Shown: one piece after another, positions 46,901 to 57,418 of the stretch
Layout: each line of letters opens with the position of its first letter
Position numbering within the stretch: the first letter of the stretch is position 1
Assembly (NCBI GenBank): GCA_024509875.1
Contig: JAMPIV010004468.1
Coordinates: 310,001 to 374,000, forward strand
Reading direction: 5' to 3'
Origin: Oreohelix idahoensis
Taxonomy: Eukaryota; Mollusca; Gastropoda; Stylommatophora; Oreohelicidae
DNA length: 64,000 bases
The notes under the pieces: generated by a model
The model's database searches: none
The model's input: the letters and a program-made list of their open reading frames with translations, nothing else
What the model was told of the DNA's origin: nothing
Position numbers and translations under genes: made by a program

Positions 46901-47987
46901 TCAAATCCTGGGTAAGCCACTCATGTCTGTTGTTTTTCTGTTGTCTGGTGTTCTACTTCTTTATTTCCTGCGAGTGCCTGATAACATACCTTTATATTTG
47001 TTTCATATTAATTTCATATTAATTTACTGTTTACAGGCCTCAGGTTTCCCTCCCTTATTTGTAATAAATGTTTGTACAATACCAAACCTACCCACTATCC
47101 TGTTCTCACTGTTCTAGTCTACTATCATTTACTGGACACAGTATTAAGGTCCTAAGGGTCTTGTTGGATTCGGCCTATACTGCTTGATAGAAATACAACA
47201 GAAGTGATTGCGTCATTAATAGGCTGACCTGCCCATGGAGGACTTCTGGTGTCGTGTATTGTGGTTCGCACTATTGACCTGCCATTGAAACATCATTTTT
47301 TGATGATGCGTAGATGGCAGAGCGGATAGTGTGATTCGCTTGCATGGCTAGGCGGGGTTGTCGCACGGAAGGTCCAGTGTTCAAATCCTGGGTAAGCCAC
47401 TCATGTCTGTTGTTTTTCTGTTGTCTGGTGTTCTACTTCTTTATTTCCTGCGAGTGCCTGATAACATACCTTTATATTTGTTTCATATTAATTTCATATT
47501 AATTTACTGTTTACAGGCCTCAGGTTTCCCTCCCTTATTTGTAATAAATGTTTGTACAATACCAAACCTACCCACTATCCTGTTCTCACTGTTCTAGTCT
47601 ACTATCATTTACTGGACACAGTATTAAGGTCCTAAGGGTCTTGTTGGATTCGGCCTATACTGCTTGATAGAAATACAACAGAAGTGATTGCGTCATTAAT
47701 AGGCTGAACTGCCCATGGAGGACTTCTGGTGTCGTGTATTGTGGTTCGCACTATTGACCTGCCATTGAAACATCATTTTTTGATGATGCGTAGATGGCAG
47801 AGCGGATAGTGTGATTCGCTTGCATGGCTAGGCGGGGTTGTCGCACGGAAGGTCCAGTGTTCAAATCCTGGGTAAGCCACTCATGTCTGTTGTTTTTCTG
47901 TTGTCTGGTGTTCTACTTCTTTATTTCCTGCGAGTGCCTGATAACATACCTTTATATTTGTTTCATATTAATTTCATATTAATTTAC
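43981..47987 (+). repeat. 480-bp tandem array, eight full units plus a partial ninth
   Basis: Units begin GCATGGCTAGGCGGGG at 43981, 44461, 44941, 45421, 45901, 46381, 46862, 47342 and 47822. Seven unit-to-unit distances are 480 and one is 481 (an extra A near 46711). Differences are single-base and mostly private to one unit: GCTGGGCGG at 44466, GTGTTTCGC near 45342, CGCCCGG near 45923, TTCGTAC near 46306 and CTGACCT near 47225. All units share GGTCCTAAGGG and GTTCTAGTC, which distinguish them from copy B. Such homogeneity implies recent amplification from one unit. Confidence 0.95.
44422..44525 (+). promoter_or_regulatory. tRNA-like pol III promoter in the 480-bp unit (representative)
   Basis: A-box-like TGGCAGAGCGG near 44433 and B-box-like GTTCAAATCC near 44499. 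This pair recurs in each full unit of the array. Just upstream a short hairpin, CATCA-TTTTTT-TGATG, is also in every unit. If transcribed by RNA polymerase III, each unit could start an RNA running into the next unit. Confidence 0.5.
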
Positions 47988-48884
47988 GGAGATACGGAGC
48001 TGCTTGATCGGCCGCGCAGTGGACGTCCTGCCACAGCCACCAACGCAGAAATGTTGAAATGCGCTGAGGGCATTATTCTTACTGATAGGCGAATCGATAC
48101 TCAACAATTGGCCTTACAGCTGTCAGTCAGCATTGGTAGTGCAAATGCAGTTATAAAAACTCTCGGATTTTCTAAGGTTTGCGCAAGATGGGTTCCTCGA
48201 AGTCTCACAAATGACCACCGATTGCAAAGGAAAGCAATGTTTTCTGAATTGTTGGAGCATTTCAATGCTGATGGAGAGAACTTTTTGGCTAACATCGTTA
48301 CAGGTGACGAAACCTGGGCACATCATTTTGAACCTGAGATAAAAAGACAGTCAATGGAGTGGCATCATCCGCAATCACCAAGAAGAAAGAAATTCAAGAC
48401 AATTCCTTCAGCTGGAAAGGTCATGATCACTGTCTTTTGGGACATTGAAGGTGTGATTCTTGTTTACGTTATGCCAAGAGGAGAGACAATCAATTCGCAA
48501 GCTTACATTAAGACATTGAAAAAAAAACTCAATCAACGTTTTCACAGAGTTCGGCCGCACAAGAATCCAGCAGACCTGCTTCTCCTTCACGACAATGCGC
48601 GCCCTCACACAAGTCTGGCAACACGGGAAGCAATCACCAAATTGGGTTGGACTGTACTATCTTATCCACCCTATAGTCCCGATTTGGCACCCTCTGATTT
48701 TCATCTATTTGGTCCACTTAAAGATGCACTCCGTGGGACAAGGTTTGAAGATGATGAAGGAGTGATTCATGCAGCGAAGAAATGGCTACATGATCAAGAC
48801 AAAATCTGGTACGGCCTAGGAATATATGCACTTGTTTTGCGCTGGCATAAAGCCGTACAAGTTGATGGGGATTATGTTGAATAA
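47988..48884 (+). pseudogene. Mariner transposase, C-terminal catalytic part (split gene)
   Basis: Continues the transposase frame after the insertion. Catalytic residues are in place: Asp in VTGDETW, Asp in LLHDNARPH, and the third Asp in PDLAPSDFHLF, 34 residues after the second, which is canonical DD34D mariner. The N-terminal side includes DRPRSGRPATA and a second helix-turn-helix region. The frame ends at 48884, about 110 bp before the terminal repeat. An artificial open frame starting at 47838 in the repeat unit reads into this gene; it is not a real start. Confidence 0.92.
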
Positions 48885-48997
48885 TACCGATCTTTACATG
48901 ACATATCCATGTACATTGTGTATAAATTTCATGCTTTTTGAATAAACAGCTCCTGAGAAAAACGATGTGGTGCATTACTTTCTCAACGCCCCTCGTA

Positions 48998-49320
48998 GAA
49001 TATGTGCATGTAAACTTGTCAATAGTAAAATGATGTAGATTGACGCTTTGTGATATGTTTATACTTTGATTCGGCCTTTTATTTTTAGTACAAGTGTAAA
49101 TCACTAGTCGGCAGCTTCTTGTTTGTTTCTGCATTTGTTTGAGGGAAATGTCATTCATGTTTTTACAATGTCAGCAACGTAAACAGTAACTGTACGAGCC
49201 ATTTTATTATTAGCAACTATTCGGAACATATTTGCTGATTTACTGGAGAATATTAGAATAAAAAGGACAGTTGAAAGAACTAACGAGAATGTTTTTTAAA
49301 CTGCAATCATTACAGAAGCG
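48998..49320 (+). repeat. Segmental duplication, copy 1 right part
   Basis: Closely similar to 53175-53500: ATGTGCATGTAAACTTGTCA, ATGACGCTTTGTGATATG-like text, GTACGAGCC and AAGAACTAACGAGAATG blocks in order. With 42340-42960 on the far side of the LINE tail and mariner, it shows that about 1 kb around an Ig exon was duplicated before these insertions. Confidence 0.85.
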
Positions 49321-51212
49321 AAAGGTTTTCCTAGTGTGATGACAGTGGTAGAGAAGAAGTAGAATCTCTCTCCAAAAAGTATGAAGTTCCAGTGCCCGAG
49401 AAGTACACTGGTATCACAATTGAGTTACGGCTGTGAATACTCTGAGCTGGACAATAGATTTAGGCTTCAGAAGTATTCGGTGCCACTTTCGCTATAGTAA
49501 CCCTATGTGATAATATAATTAAATTAGAAAAAGTAACTTAAAATTTAACAGTTAAAAATTTACCAAGTCAAATGAGTACAATTTCATAATTTATTATGTA
49601 CATCTATATATTCTTGTAATGAGAAATGGGTGTTGGAAGATGGTAAAATGTATGATTATTTATAGTTACAAATTAAAATAAAAAATAGTAAAAATCTTGG
49701 ATGAATCTTCCAATGAATTTAGAACAGTCTGTCACAGTATATTTTTGATATATATCTTGCTTTCTAGTCTTTAGCTGTTAACATCACCGACATTTGCTTT
49801 AGAAACTGCTTACAGGATTTTTTAGATAGGTATACATATAACTCATCTGGTATTAGTTCGAGGTTTTTGAGACACACTTGAATCAGTAGACTGTCCTTCA
49901 GCCCGCCCTATAACTACGGGGGACTAAGGTATTGAAGACTGGTTGACCTCTAGGCTTCAGTTAGCAGGATCAACGGTCCTCAATTCTTCAGTTAAATTCG
50001 GTCAGGAATGATCATAAAACTCGATCATAAAAACCTGGAACAAAAGGTAATAGGTGGCCATGGTGTTCCAACAATCTCACCACCCACTGCTGTTCATGAG
50101 GCGACCTTGTCTTCAGTGTTTGTATATAAATGAATGATTCATGGTAATATGTTACAGAGATAGCATGATAAGATACTGTCCACTGTGCAGAAAATAACAA
50201 AATACATGAATAAATCACATGTTATGTTACATTGGTAAGATATAACCTTTGCCTTCCACTTATGGATGTCAAGTCACTTATGTACTTGCTGGTATGTCGT
50301 AAGCTTCCAGGCAAGAACTAGCCATGATATATTTGGCTAACCAATTAATGGTTATGCTTCCTGACAATGCCGGTGAAGGTTATCTCAGGTTAGCGTCATT
50401 CCCTTTTTATTATGTTTGATATAATCAAATCGTAAATAAAATCTGAAATAAAATGATATGAGTCATACATATATCTTTAATAAACTTACATACCCTTTTA
50501 GGATTAATAAGCTCACGGTGAGACTGTATTGGTTGAAGTTAATCTGCCCTGCACGCAGCGTGAAAAAGAACTTTTCTTGCAGATACTGTCTTCCAGTTTC
50601 TCACTCTGGCTTCTGGATTTGGTGTGTGTGATTTTCAACGCGCCGCTCTGTCCCTATATTTAGACATCTCTCAGGTACGAGAAAGCACCCTCTGAAGTCC
50701 CATAAAGTTTTCGTTTCATCTCCTGGTTTGAGGTGATCTGTGCTTTTTCTGTACTTATTTTCTCTTCTTTTCACTACACACTTATATCCTTCCTTCTTTC
50801 CTAGGTATCCTTTCATTTTCCCCATATGAAGCTTTCATTCTATTCAAGTTTTATTGATATCCGTTTAGGTATGAAGTTATAATAAATATTTGAAGATCAT
50901 TAGCTAACTTTTAGCAGATGTGATGACGATGAAAAATGTTAATTATTTTTAAAACTATTTATATTTGAATTATCCTTTTGGATATAATTCATACTCTATC
51001 TCCTATGGTGAATTATTATTATTTAAATAACTTTCAACCAGGCTTGTTCTTGTAGCTTTAAATTTTCTTTCCTGTAAATGCAAACTTTTAAAGTCGGCCA
51101 TTCCTATATTCGCTATTTCCTACCTTCATCAATACCGTTCGGCTGAACGTAATTCACATTTTTCCGCCTTCTTCAAACTTCAAAGCAAGATCCGTCGCGT
51201 GTTATCCCTGCG

Positions 51213-51215
<3 letters not shown>
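49321..51215. other. Intergenic DNA, no gene seen
   Basis: No supported coding frame. The sequence is unique-looking apart from AT-rich stretches. Confidence 0.4.

Positions 51216-51244
<29 letters not shown>
51216..51244. repeat. (GT)n microsatellite
   Basis: About 14 GT units. Confidence 0.95.
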
Positions 51245-51245
<1 letters not shown>

Positions 51246-51544
51246 GCAAACAAAGCAAGAGGTATCAAATCTCGCTAGAATTACTCACCGACATTTCCTA
51301 TTGTTCATCCGTAACCTTTATATTTTACTATAGCATTGTATCTTGTCTGTTTGGTGATATAATATCTTTTGGTTATTTCCATAAATAATTTAAGTGAGAC
51401 TAATTGTATCTATATTGTTCTCAAATTTTCTTTACTTTCGTTAGCCCTATTTTATTACTGGCACATGTCCTGTGTAGTTTCCGAGTTCTCTGAATAGACA
51501 AAGAAAGAATAGGACTAATCAGACAATTCCACACATGACGATTT

Positions 51545-51710
51545 ATATGAGGTTGTGCATAGTGCTGGCAACCTCATTAAAATACCACATAAACAACTGG
51601 TGTAAGTGTATGTGAATGATTAGTGTAATCTTCCTGTATGGGGACAGGATACAGTGACAGCTCCATGCTCCGTAAGGAGCGCGGGTAAAAAAACACGATG
51701 ATAATGATGA
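51545..51710 (+). repeat. SINE-like ATG-tailed repeat
   Basis: ATGAGGTTGTGCATAGTGCT, GGCAACCTCATTAAAATACC, ACAGCTCCATGCTCCGTAAG, GGAGCGCGGG and a GATGATAATGATGAAC tail. The 5-prime part with its AGGTTGT/CAACCT inverted repeat also resembles the 53-bp minisatellite unit. Confidence 0.5.
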
Positions 51711-52575
51711 ACACCTATAATAAAATCAGGCTCTGGTACAGGTATATAACATGTCACGATAAAGCTGTAGCATTACCAGGACGCATTTATTAGAAGACAG
51801 TGGTTCATATCATAATTTTTAATACAATGAGTGCAGGATAATAACAAACACACTCCTATTCAAATCAATATTCCGATACACCTGCTGGACAGGTTAGATA
51901 CCTGGGACACGATAAGCAGGAAAAATGTTAACAGAAAAGCAGGGCAGGCGTACTCTGATGAAATTCAATGCACAAACCAAAGGTAACGTACAAGAAAAAA
52001 TGGATGGAAATCATTAAACAAATATATCTGTAGACTGCTGGGAATTTAACTTAAAAGAGATTGTAAAAGATAAATAAGACACAAACTGAGAGAACAAAAA
52101 TTATTAAGGTCTTAGAAAGTTGACAAAGAACGTTCTACTAACTGCTAACTGTATAAATATACAAGGTTGCTTTTTGAGCTATAATTTTTTAAAACCTAGA
52201 AACGGTCCGAAAATCCGGCTGTTCGGAAATTTGGTCGATTCGTATTTTCTGCTCTTCCGGATTTCCTGGCAGTACTTTAAAAATTCAAATTTAAGGAAGA
52301 ATAAAGAAGAGCAGGCATGGTATGTTGGTTAATTCATTAACAAAAACAGAATGCTTCATTTATCAACCTGAGTATATTTATTCGTTCATTTCCGCAACTT
52401 CTGTTGCGTCTACTGCTCTGCTTTTGGATGGTACACAAACTGCGTCTATTGCGTCTCACACACAAAAGTTCTGAAATTTTAAAAGGTTTGAGTTTTAAAA
52501 ATGTCCGGATTCTTGGGTGATCCGGATTTTTAGACTTTTGCTGAAGTTGTTATTACCCGAACTAAAATTGTAGAC

Positions 52576-52640
52576 ATGTGTAATCTCGAATTGTTTACCT
52601 ATCTATGGGTCTTTGTATCATGTACTCAGGTATATCCTGG
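52576..52640 (+). CDS. Putative first exon with signal peptide of the Ig-like gene
   Basis: ATG 52576 begins a short hydrophobic leader (MCNLELFTYLWVFVSCTQ). The following LEHE segment corresponds to a LEHD segment in the paralogue at 42356. Conservation of leader and spacing between the two copies supports an exon. To join exon 52725 in frame it must end in phase 1. GT dinucleotides at 52640-52641 and 52658-52659 would do this but are weak donors; the better-looking donor at 52630 would be out of phase. The end is therefore uncertain. Confidence 0.4.
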
Positions 52641-52724
52641 TCTGGAACATGAAATTTGTAACAGAAATATTTTTAATATCTTCTACCTGAATGAAAGACT
52701 GACCCTTTTCCTTTTGGTTTGAAG

Positions 52725-53003
52725 GTCACAGCAGAGTGCACTTTACAACTTCAGTAATAGGACATCCAGAACGCGATTTTGCAGTAACAGGAAACTATGT
52801 TATGTTGCTGTGTGAAACTAAAGACAACCCTTCCACTATCGAGATTAAAAGGCTCGGAGATGAGAATGCCCTTAATAGGTCACAAGGGAGAATACAATCA
52901 TTAAGTCATCTTTTTACGCCTGTGACGTGCAACGACATGGCAACTTACGAGTGTCTGGTAGACAACGTACATCGATACTCGACTGACGTCAAAGTTATTG
53001 ACT
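52725..53003 (+). CDS. Immunoglobulin-like domain exon (phase 1-1)
   Basis: A 279-nt open exon preceded by a pyrimidine-rich acceptor (CCTTTTGGTTTGAAG, ending 52724) and followed by donor GTAAGT at 53004. Translation shows a V-type or I-type Ig pattern: VMLLCETKD with the first Cys, a spacer of about 45 residues, then MATYECLV with the Tyr-x-Cys signature, ending in a beta-strand-like VKVID. The usual core Trp is not obvious. Both boundaries fall after the first base of a codon, the normal phase for Ig exons. The product is probably secreted or cell-surface and may act in recognition or adhesion. The family is not identified. Confidence 0.7.
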
Positions 53004-53636
53004 GTAAGTAAACCTCTCTTTTCTCATGTGATTTAAACATAATACTTGTCAAAAAATGATTTGTTATTTGTTTTACTCCGGACTGAATACTAATGAAACA
53101 TAATTTTGAACTAAATATCGATTTGATTTGACCTGCCAAAACCAGTATTGAATTTGTTTCCAAATATTTTTCCAAATATATGTGCAAGTAAACTTGTCAA
53201 TGGTAAAATGATGTAGAATGACGCTTTGTGATATGGTTATACTTTGTTTTGCCTTTTTTTTTTTTCAGTACAAGTATAAATCACTAGTCGGCAACTTCTT
53301 GTTTATTTCAGCATTTGTTTGAGGGAAATATCATTAATGCTTTTACAATGTCAGCAACGTAAACAGTAACTGTACGAGCCATTATTGTTTTAGCAACAAT
53401 ACAGAACGTCTGCCAAACTACGGACCAATGCTAATTTACTGAAGAATATTAAGAATAAAAAGGACTGTTGAAAGAACTAACGAGAATGTTTTTTAAATAG
53501 GTCAGTTTGCAAATTAGTTAAGTCAAGATATAGAGAAGCAGTATATTGCTTTCGCGTGTAACGACAATAATGAGAATATATTGTGTGTTAAGGTAAGTAG
53601 TTGATTGTACAAACGGGTCTTAGGACTTCACTTTAC

Positions 53637-53845
53637 TAGGTCACTAGGTCACTAGGTCTAGCGTTATGAGTTGGGGTGACCAGTTCTATTCCTTACTGCC
53701 GTCGTATTCTCTAATTCAAGAGCAAAATGTGTACCCATTTACAGCTGGATAGACTCGTGCGCGACACTACCAGTTGTTCAACCAGGTAACTTTGTCATGA
53801 GAGACAAGCGCTCTAACCACTACACCAAGCCGACGCTCAAACTGG
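53637..53845 (-). repeat. tRNA-headed SINE fragment (second family)
   Basis: On the minus strand it starts GCGTCGGCTTGGTGTAGTGG, TTAGAGCGC (tRNA-like with A box) and continues AACTGGTCACCCCAACTCAT to an end of repeated CTAGTGAC units (53637-53660). The B box is weak. It lies in the intron between the two Ig-like exons. Confidence 0.6.
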
Positions 53846-53869
53846 AATTAAAGTGCATCAAGGCGATGT

Positions 53870-53871
<2 letters not shown>

Positions 53872-53912
<41 letters not shown>

Positions 53913-53925
53913 ACACACACACACT
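53872..53925. repeat. (CA)n microsatellite
   Basis: About 25 CA units with one CCA interruption, in the Ig-gene intron. Confidence 0.95.
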
Positions 53926-54108
53926 GACAAAGGGATAAAGTATGTTTTTGTGAATGTTAGTAACAAAAGGTTACATGTGGAAGCGTGAGAACCACTTGTG
54001 TTTTGGTAAGCGCGGGGTGTTTGCCTTAGTGAAGTCCTGCTGACAGGGACGCGATCCTATGAGGCGAACCTATCTGCAGATCAAGATGTCATTTATTCAT
54101 CGCTGTTG

Positions 54109-54382
54109 AAAATGTATGATGGGGAGCCGCGCTGGTGTAATGGCTTCGGCGTTGTACTGGCGACCAGGTGTTCATGGTTCAAACCCGGGCGTCGGCGTTT
54201 GAAGAAATGTTTACGGCCGGAAATTTGACTGAATAGCCTGAACGGCTCCTGTGATAAACCCTCTGTGGATGGGAAGGAGCGAAGCTCCTGACCGGGTTGG
54301 AAGGAAAGTCCTCAGGTTCCCCAGCCTCGCAATGATATGTCATTGGGCCGAAGGGCTAAAAGCCCAAGTGCCGCTGGTTAAG

Positions 54383-54414
<32 letters not shown>

Positions 54415-54422
54415 TATGATGG
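54109..54422 (+). mobile_element. tRNA-headed SINE with poly(A) and TSD
   Basis: Body about 54123-54408, TSD AAAATGTATGATGG at 54109-54122 and 54409-54422 (the A residues are ambiguous with the tail). The head holds CGCGCTGGTGTAATGGCTTC (A box) and GGTTCAAACCC (B box). The 3-prime end CATTGGGCCGAAGGGCTAAA, AGCCCAAGTGCCGCTGG precedes about 29 A. The 3-prime block matches the LINE end at 35109-35145, implying mobilisation by that LINE. It lies in the Ig-gene intron. Confidence 0.92.
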
Positions 54423-54683
54423 AGTTTAGCATTCCAGTTAGTTGAAATATTTTATTGAAGACAAAACCTCTAGAAAACGAGATAGTTTCGTATATAATAC
54501 TTGGACTTGTATGAACCTTTTAACGTTGTTATACATGTGCAGTTGATGGGACAAGAGAATGACTAGAAACACAAGACACTGAACTTTACAGCACCATGGC
54601 ATAGAAGAATTTGTCAAGAAAAGAGATCTTGTCGTTGGCTTATAAAACCTTTTCATATTTTTCTTCTTTTTTCCGCATTTCAG

Positions 54684-55025
54684 GTGAACCTCGACCTTGT
54701 CAAGGTGATGACGTCAATAGAACTGTTTACGTTAGTCTAAACAAAAGTGTCCAGTTGTATCTCTGTGTTCAGGCTTATCCTGATATTTTTGAGTATGCGG
54801 AATTTAACAACACTCCAGTGAGAAAGAAATATCAGACAAATCAAACAAGCTGGATGTGGGACTATGAGGAAATTAAATCAATCACAGACCCGGCTAAAAG
54901 TTGTAACATAAGTGTGTCACTTGATAAGATGGTTATAGAGGAATATGGACTTCTGAACATCCGGGTATCCACTTTAACCGGGCGACAGTATTTTCTGGAT
55001 TACAACATCCTGTTACAACCTCCAG
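54684..55025 (+). CDS. Second extracellular, Ig-like exon (phase 1-1)
   Basis: A 342-nt (114-codon) open exon with acceptor TTTTTTCCGCATTTCAG ending at 54683 and donor GTAGGA at 55026. Its phase matches exon 52725-53003: T from that exon joins GT here to make a Cys codon. Features are PCQGDD, three NxS/T sequons (NRTV, NKSV and NQTS), LYLCVQAYP with a Cys after a hydrophobic strand, WMWDYEE, and paired Cys later (SCNISVS). It ends in LLQPP, a typical domain boundary. It reads as a divergent Ig-like or other beta-sandwich ectodomain. No transmembrane segment or further exon is visible before the ATC-rich tract. Confidence 0.65.
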
Positions 55026-55249
55026 GTAGGACCTTCTTCATTTTGACTGTTTTAACATTTTAACATCAACTTGCCTGAATTCAATAATCCACTATTGTTT
55101 ATTAAAGATTAAAAAACTAAATTAACTGAGGATGATGCCATGCTTAACCACCGATTTGTCATAACTAGGATAATTAATACGTTACTTTAGAAAGAATATT
55201 CAATTAATTTTCTATTTGCTTACATTCAATATCAATCTGCTTACGTACC

Positions 55250-55910
55250 TAATCATTATTATCATCATTATCGTAATCACCATCTTCATTGTCATCAACT
55301 TCATTAACATTAGCATCAAAACCATCTTCATAATCATCATCATCATAATCATCATCATTATCATTATCATCATCTTCATCATCATCATTATCATAATCAT
55401 CACTTTCATTATCATTATCAGCATCATTATAATCATAATTATCATCATCAACATCAGCACTATAATCAACTTTAAAATTATCATCATCATCATAATCAAT
55501 ATCATCATCACTTTCATCATCAGTATCATCATTATTACAATCATCACCAACCTTATCATTATTATCGGCATCATTATAATCATAATCGTCTTCATCAACT
55601 TCATCACCATCAGCACAATAATCATCATTATTATCATCATAATTATCATCATCACATTTATCATCATCAGCACCATAAACATCATCACTATTATTATCAT
55701 CATTATAGTCATGATCATCATCATCATAATCATTATCATCAACTTTATCAACATCACCACCATAATCATCATCATAATAATCGTCATCAAATTTATCAGT
55801 ATCCGCAGCATAATCATCATCATAATCATCATTATCAAATTCATCAACATCAGCACCATACACATCATCATATTTACAATAATAATCATCAACTTCATCA
55901 GCATCCTGGA
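55250..55910. repeat. ATC/ATT-rich microsatellite region, about 660 bp
   Basis: Degenerate runs of ATC, ATT, ACC and TTC triplets. All three frames stay open in places on both strands (Ile-, Met- or Asp-rich), purely because of composition. Confidence 0.93.
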
Positions 55911-56300
55911 AATAATACATTGACCTTTTATACTTGTTTATTAATGTCAACATGCTATTATGCAAATTTGGTTTGGTTACCATTTGACTTAACCCAGTTC
56001 TTGTTGAAAATTGAATAAACATGTTTCATTAAACACAAATGCTGTTGACGAATCATATTCTTGCAGTTGGCCATCATACAATTTATTAAGGTATCATACC
56101 AAAGCTAATCGCTGCAGGTGCAAAACAAATAAAAACCATCTGCTCTAAAAATAAAACATCATAGAGGATTATCCCCGAACCTGGTTAAATCCTGTAAGAC
56201 TGTAGAGAGCAATCATCACCTCTAGCAGGCTAGCTAGTCATCAAAATCTAATATTGTCGATTTGAACAGCAACCCCCTCTACCCTACCCGGCCACACATC
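55911..56300. other. Sequence upstream of the second Gypsy element
   Basis: No gene. If the element has a left LTR its 3-prime part should end here near 56300, but I found no copy of this text at 63100-64000. Confidence 0.4.
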
Positions 56301-56356
56301 TCAATTTGGTGCCGTATGACCAGTCCTCTAGAAAAGAGCAGAAGCATTAACGAAAG

Positions 56357-57418
56357 ATGGACCAATTAATGGAAAATTTCCAGCAACTAGGAGTAGAACA
56401 GGAAAACAGATCTGCACAAGCACAACCGCTGCAGCCCCCAGTCAATCCAAATATGGCAGAACCCACATTGATAGCGCTACAGCGCTTTACTGAGAACTTA
56501 CAAAAGAATAGCACTTATGCAAAATTATCCCAAGTCAGGTCCATAGTACAACCATTCGATGGAGACAAGAAGAAATTCAGAAGATGGTTAGCCGACATGG
56601 AAAAATTTGCGGCAATAGCAGAGGTGACAACTGATGAAGAGAAAAAGAAAATCGCTCTGCTAAGCTCTGATTCGTTCGTGACTGATTTTTTAAGGAGGTC
56701 CCAGCAGTACCCCACAGAGACCTACGAGTCCCTTAAAAAAGAGCTCACCCAGAGATATGGAGAAATCATAGACAGAATGCACGCTTGGTCAGTACTTAGA
56801 CAAATGAAACAGGAAAGGGATGAATCAGTACAACTTTATGGCGATAGATTCCTCAATATGGCAGAATAAGCGTTTTGTGGAGAAATACCTACCACACCTG
56901 ACGTAGAAATACAGATAGTAGGGATATTTGTCGATGGCCTTAGAGCAGAGAACATCAGAAGGCATCTCATTAGAAAAGATACAAAGACTATTGCTGAAAC
57001 AATCCAAGCAGCAATTCAGGAAGAAAATCTTCACCGAAGGTTCCAACAAAGAGTAAGTAGGGAACACCGACCAGACCAGAGGGACTATACTGAGCATGAG
57101 CCTATGGAAGTTGACCATGCCAGGAGGCAATGGACTCGCCCACGACAACAAGATGATAGACCTCGCAATTACAGACCCCCCACACAGAGGACAAATGACA
57201 TTAATAACATCAATCCAAATGGATGCTTTACATGCGGTAGGTTCGGACATAGTTACAGGTCATGCAGAGCAAATTACAATAATGCACCATTCAGAAGAGA
57301 AGGAAGTTACCAACCACAACAACTCGCACCACCCCCACGTAATTACACAAGAAATCAGTATACCAGAGGCACACCTCAACCCCTCATGCGTCAGGGAAAC
57401 GGACGTGCCACTCACTAA
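56357..57418 (+). pseudogene. Gag of the second Gypsy element, with an internal stop
   Basis: ATG 56357 opens the Gag frame; a TAA at 56867-56869 interrupts it, and the same frame resumes to 57418. The capsid-like region includes QPFDGDKKKFRRWLADME and LTQRYGEIIDRMHAW. A nucleocapsid-type zinc knuckle, C-x2-C-x4-H-x4-C (CFTCGRFGHSYRSC), lies near 57222-57263, embedded in Arg/Gln/Pro-rich sequence. Gag would package element RNA. Because the frame is otherwise intact, the stop looks like a single point change. Confidence 0.82.

Larger units (their letters stand above)
43754..48001 (+). mobile_element. Inverted-repeat pol III element, copy C: tandem array insertion
   Basis: Exact 14-bp TSD GGAGATACGGAGCT at 43754-43767 and 47988-48001 brackets a 4220-bp insert. 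It opens with a reverse-oriented partial unit (43768-43977), which forms a perfect palindrome (arms of 210 bp, centre AAGCTT at 43975-43980) with the following forward units. Eight full units and a 166-bp partial unit follow. The right end is TTCATATTAATTTAC, as in copy B. The left end TTTATTACAAATAAGGG is also shared with B. Both ends are thus reproducible between independent insertions. Confidence 0.92.
43415..48997 (+). mobile_element. Mariner transposon interrupted by element C
   Basis: Target TA dinucleotides at 43415-43416 and 48996-48997 flank inverted repeats that begin CGAGGGGCGTT at 43417 and, inverted, at 48995. The repeats remain similar for about 45 bp (ATGCAC..CATCGTTTTT). Without the insertion at 43768-48001 (insert plus one TSD copy) the element would be 1345 bp, the usual mariner size. 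It encodes one DD34D transposase, split by the insertion. Confidence 0.93.
52560..53510 (+). repeat. Segmental duplication, copy 2 (intact)
   Basis: Paralogous to 42340-42960 plus 48998-49320. It contains the putative signal-peptide region and the first Ig-like exon without the SINE, LINE tail or mariner of the other copy. It can serve as the empty-site reference for those insertions. Confidence 0.8.

Noticed and set aside
43997..47597. A recurring 79-codon open frame, once per 480-bp unit, with a hydrophobic stretch
   Set aside because: It begins at a GTG inside the tRNA-like region, occurs in all unit copies because the units are identical, and crosses the element terminus. Nothing suggests translation.
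43981..47987. CRISPR array or cluster of tRNA genes
   Set aside because: Repeats are 480 bp with no spacers, and the tRNA-like segments lack a good cloverleaf. They are SINE-type heads.
43981..47987. Hammerhead-ribozyme retrozyme
   Set aside because: No CTGATGA core was found on either strand of the unit; the GAAAC-hairpin near the tRNA-like head lacks the rest of the core. A covariance-model scan would settle it.
47838..48884. A 348-codon frame apparently fusing the repeat unit to a transposase
   Set aside because: The first 50 codons are the partial ninth repeat unit, which happens to be in phase. The true transposase begins at 43580.
55212..56022. Open frames of 230-257 codons rich in Ile, Met or Asp
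   Set aside because: All come from the ATC-rich microsatellite; several frames on both strands are open at once.
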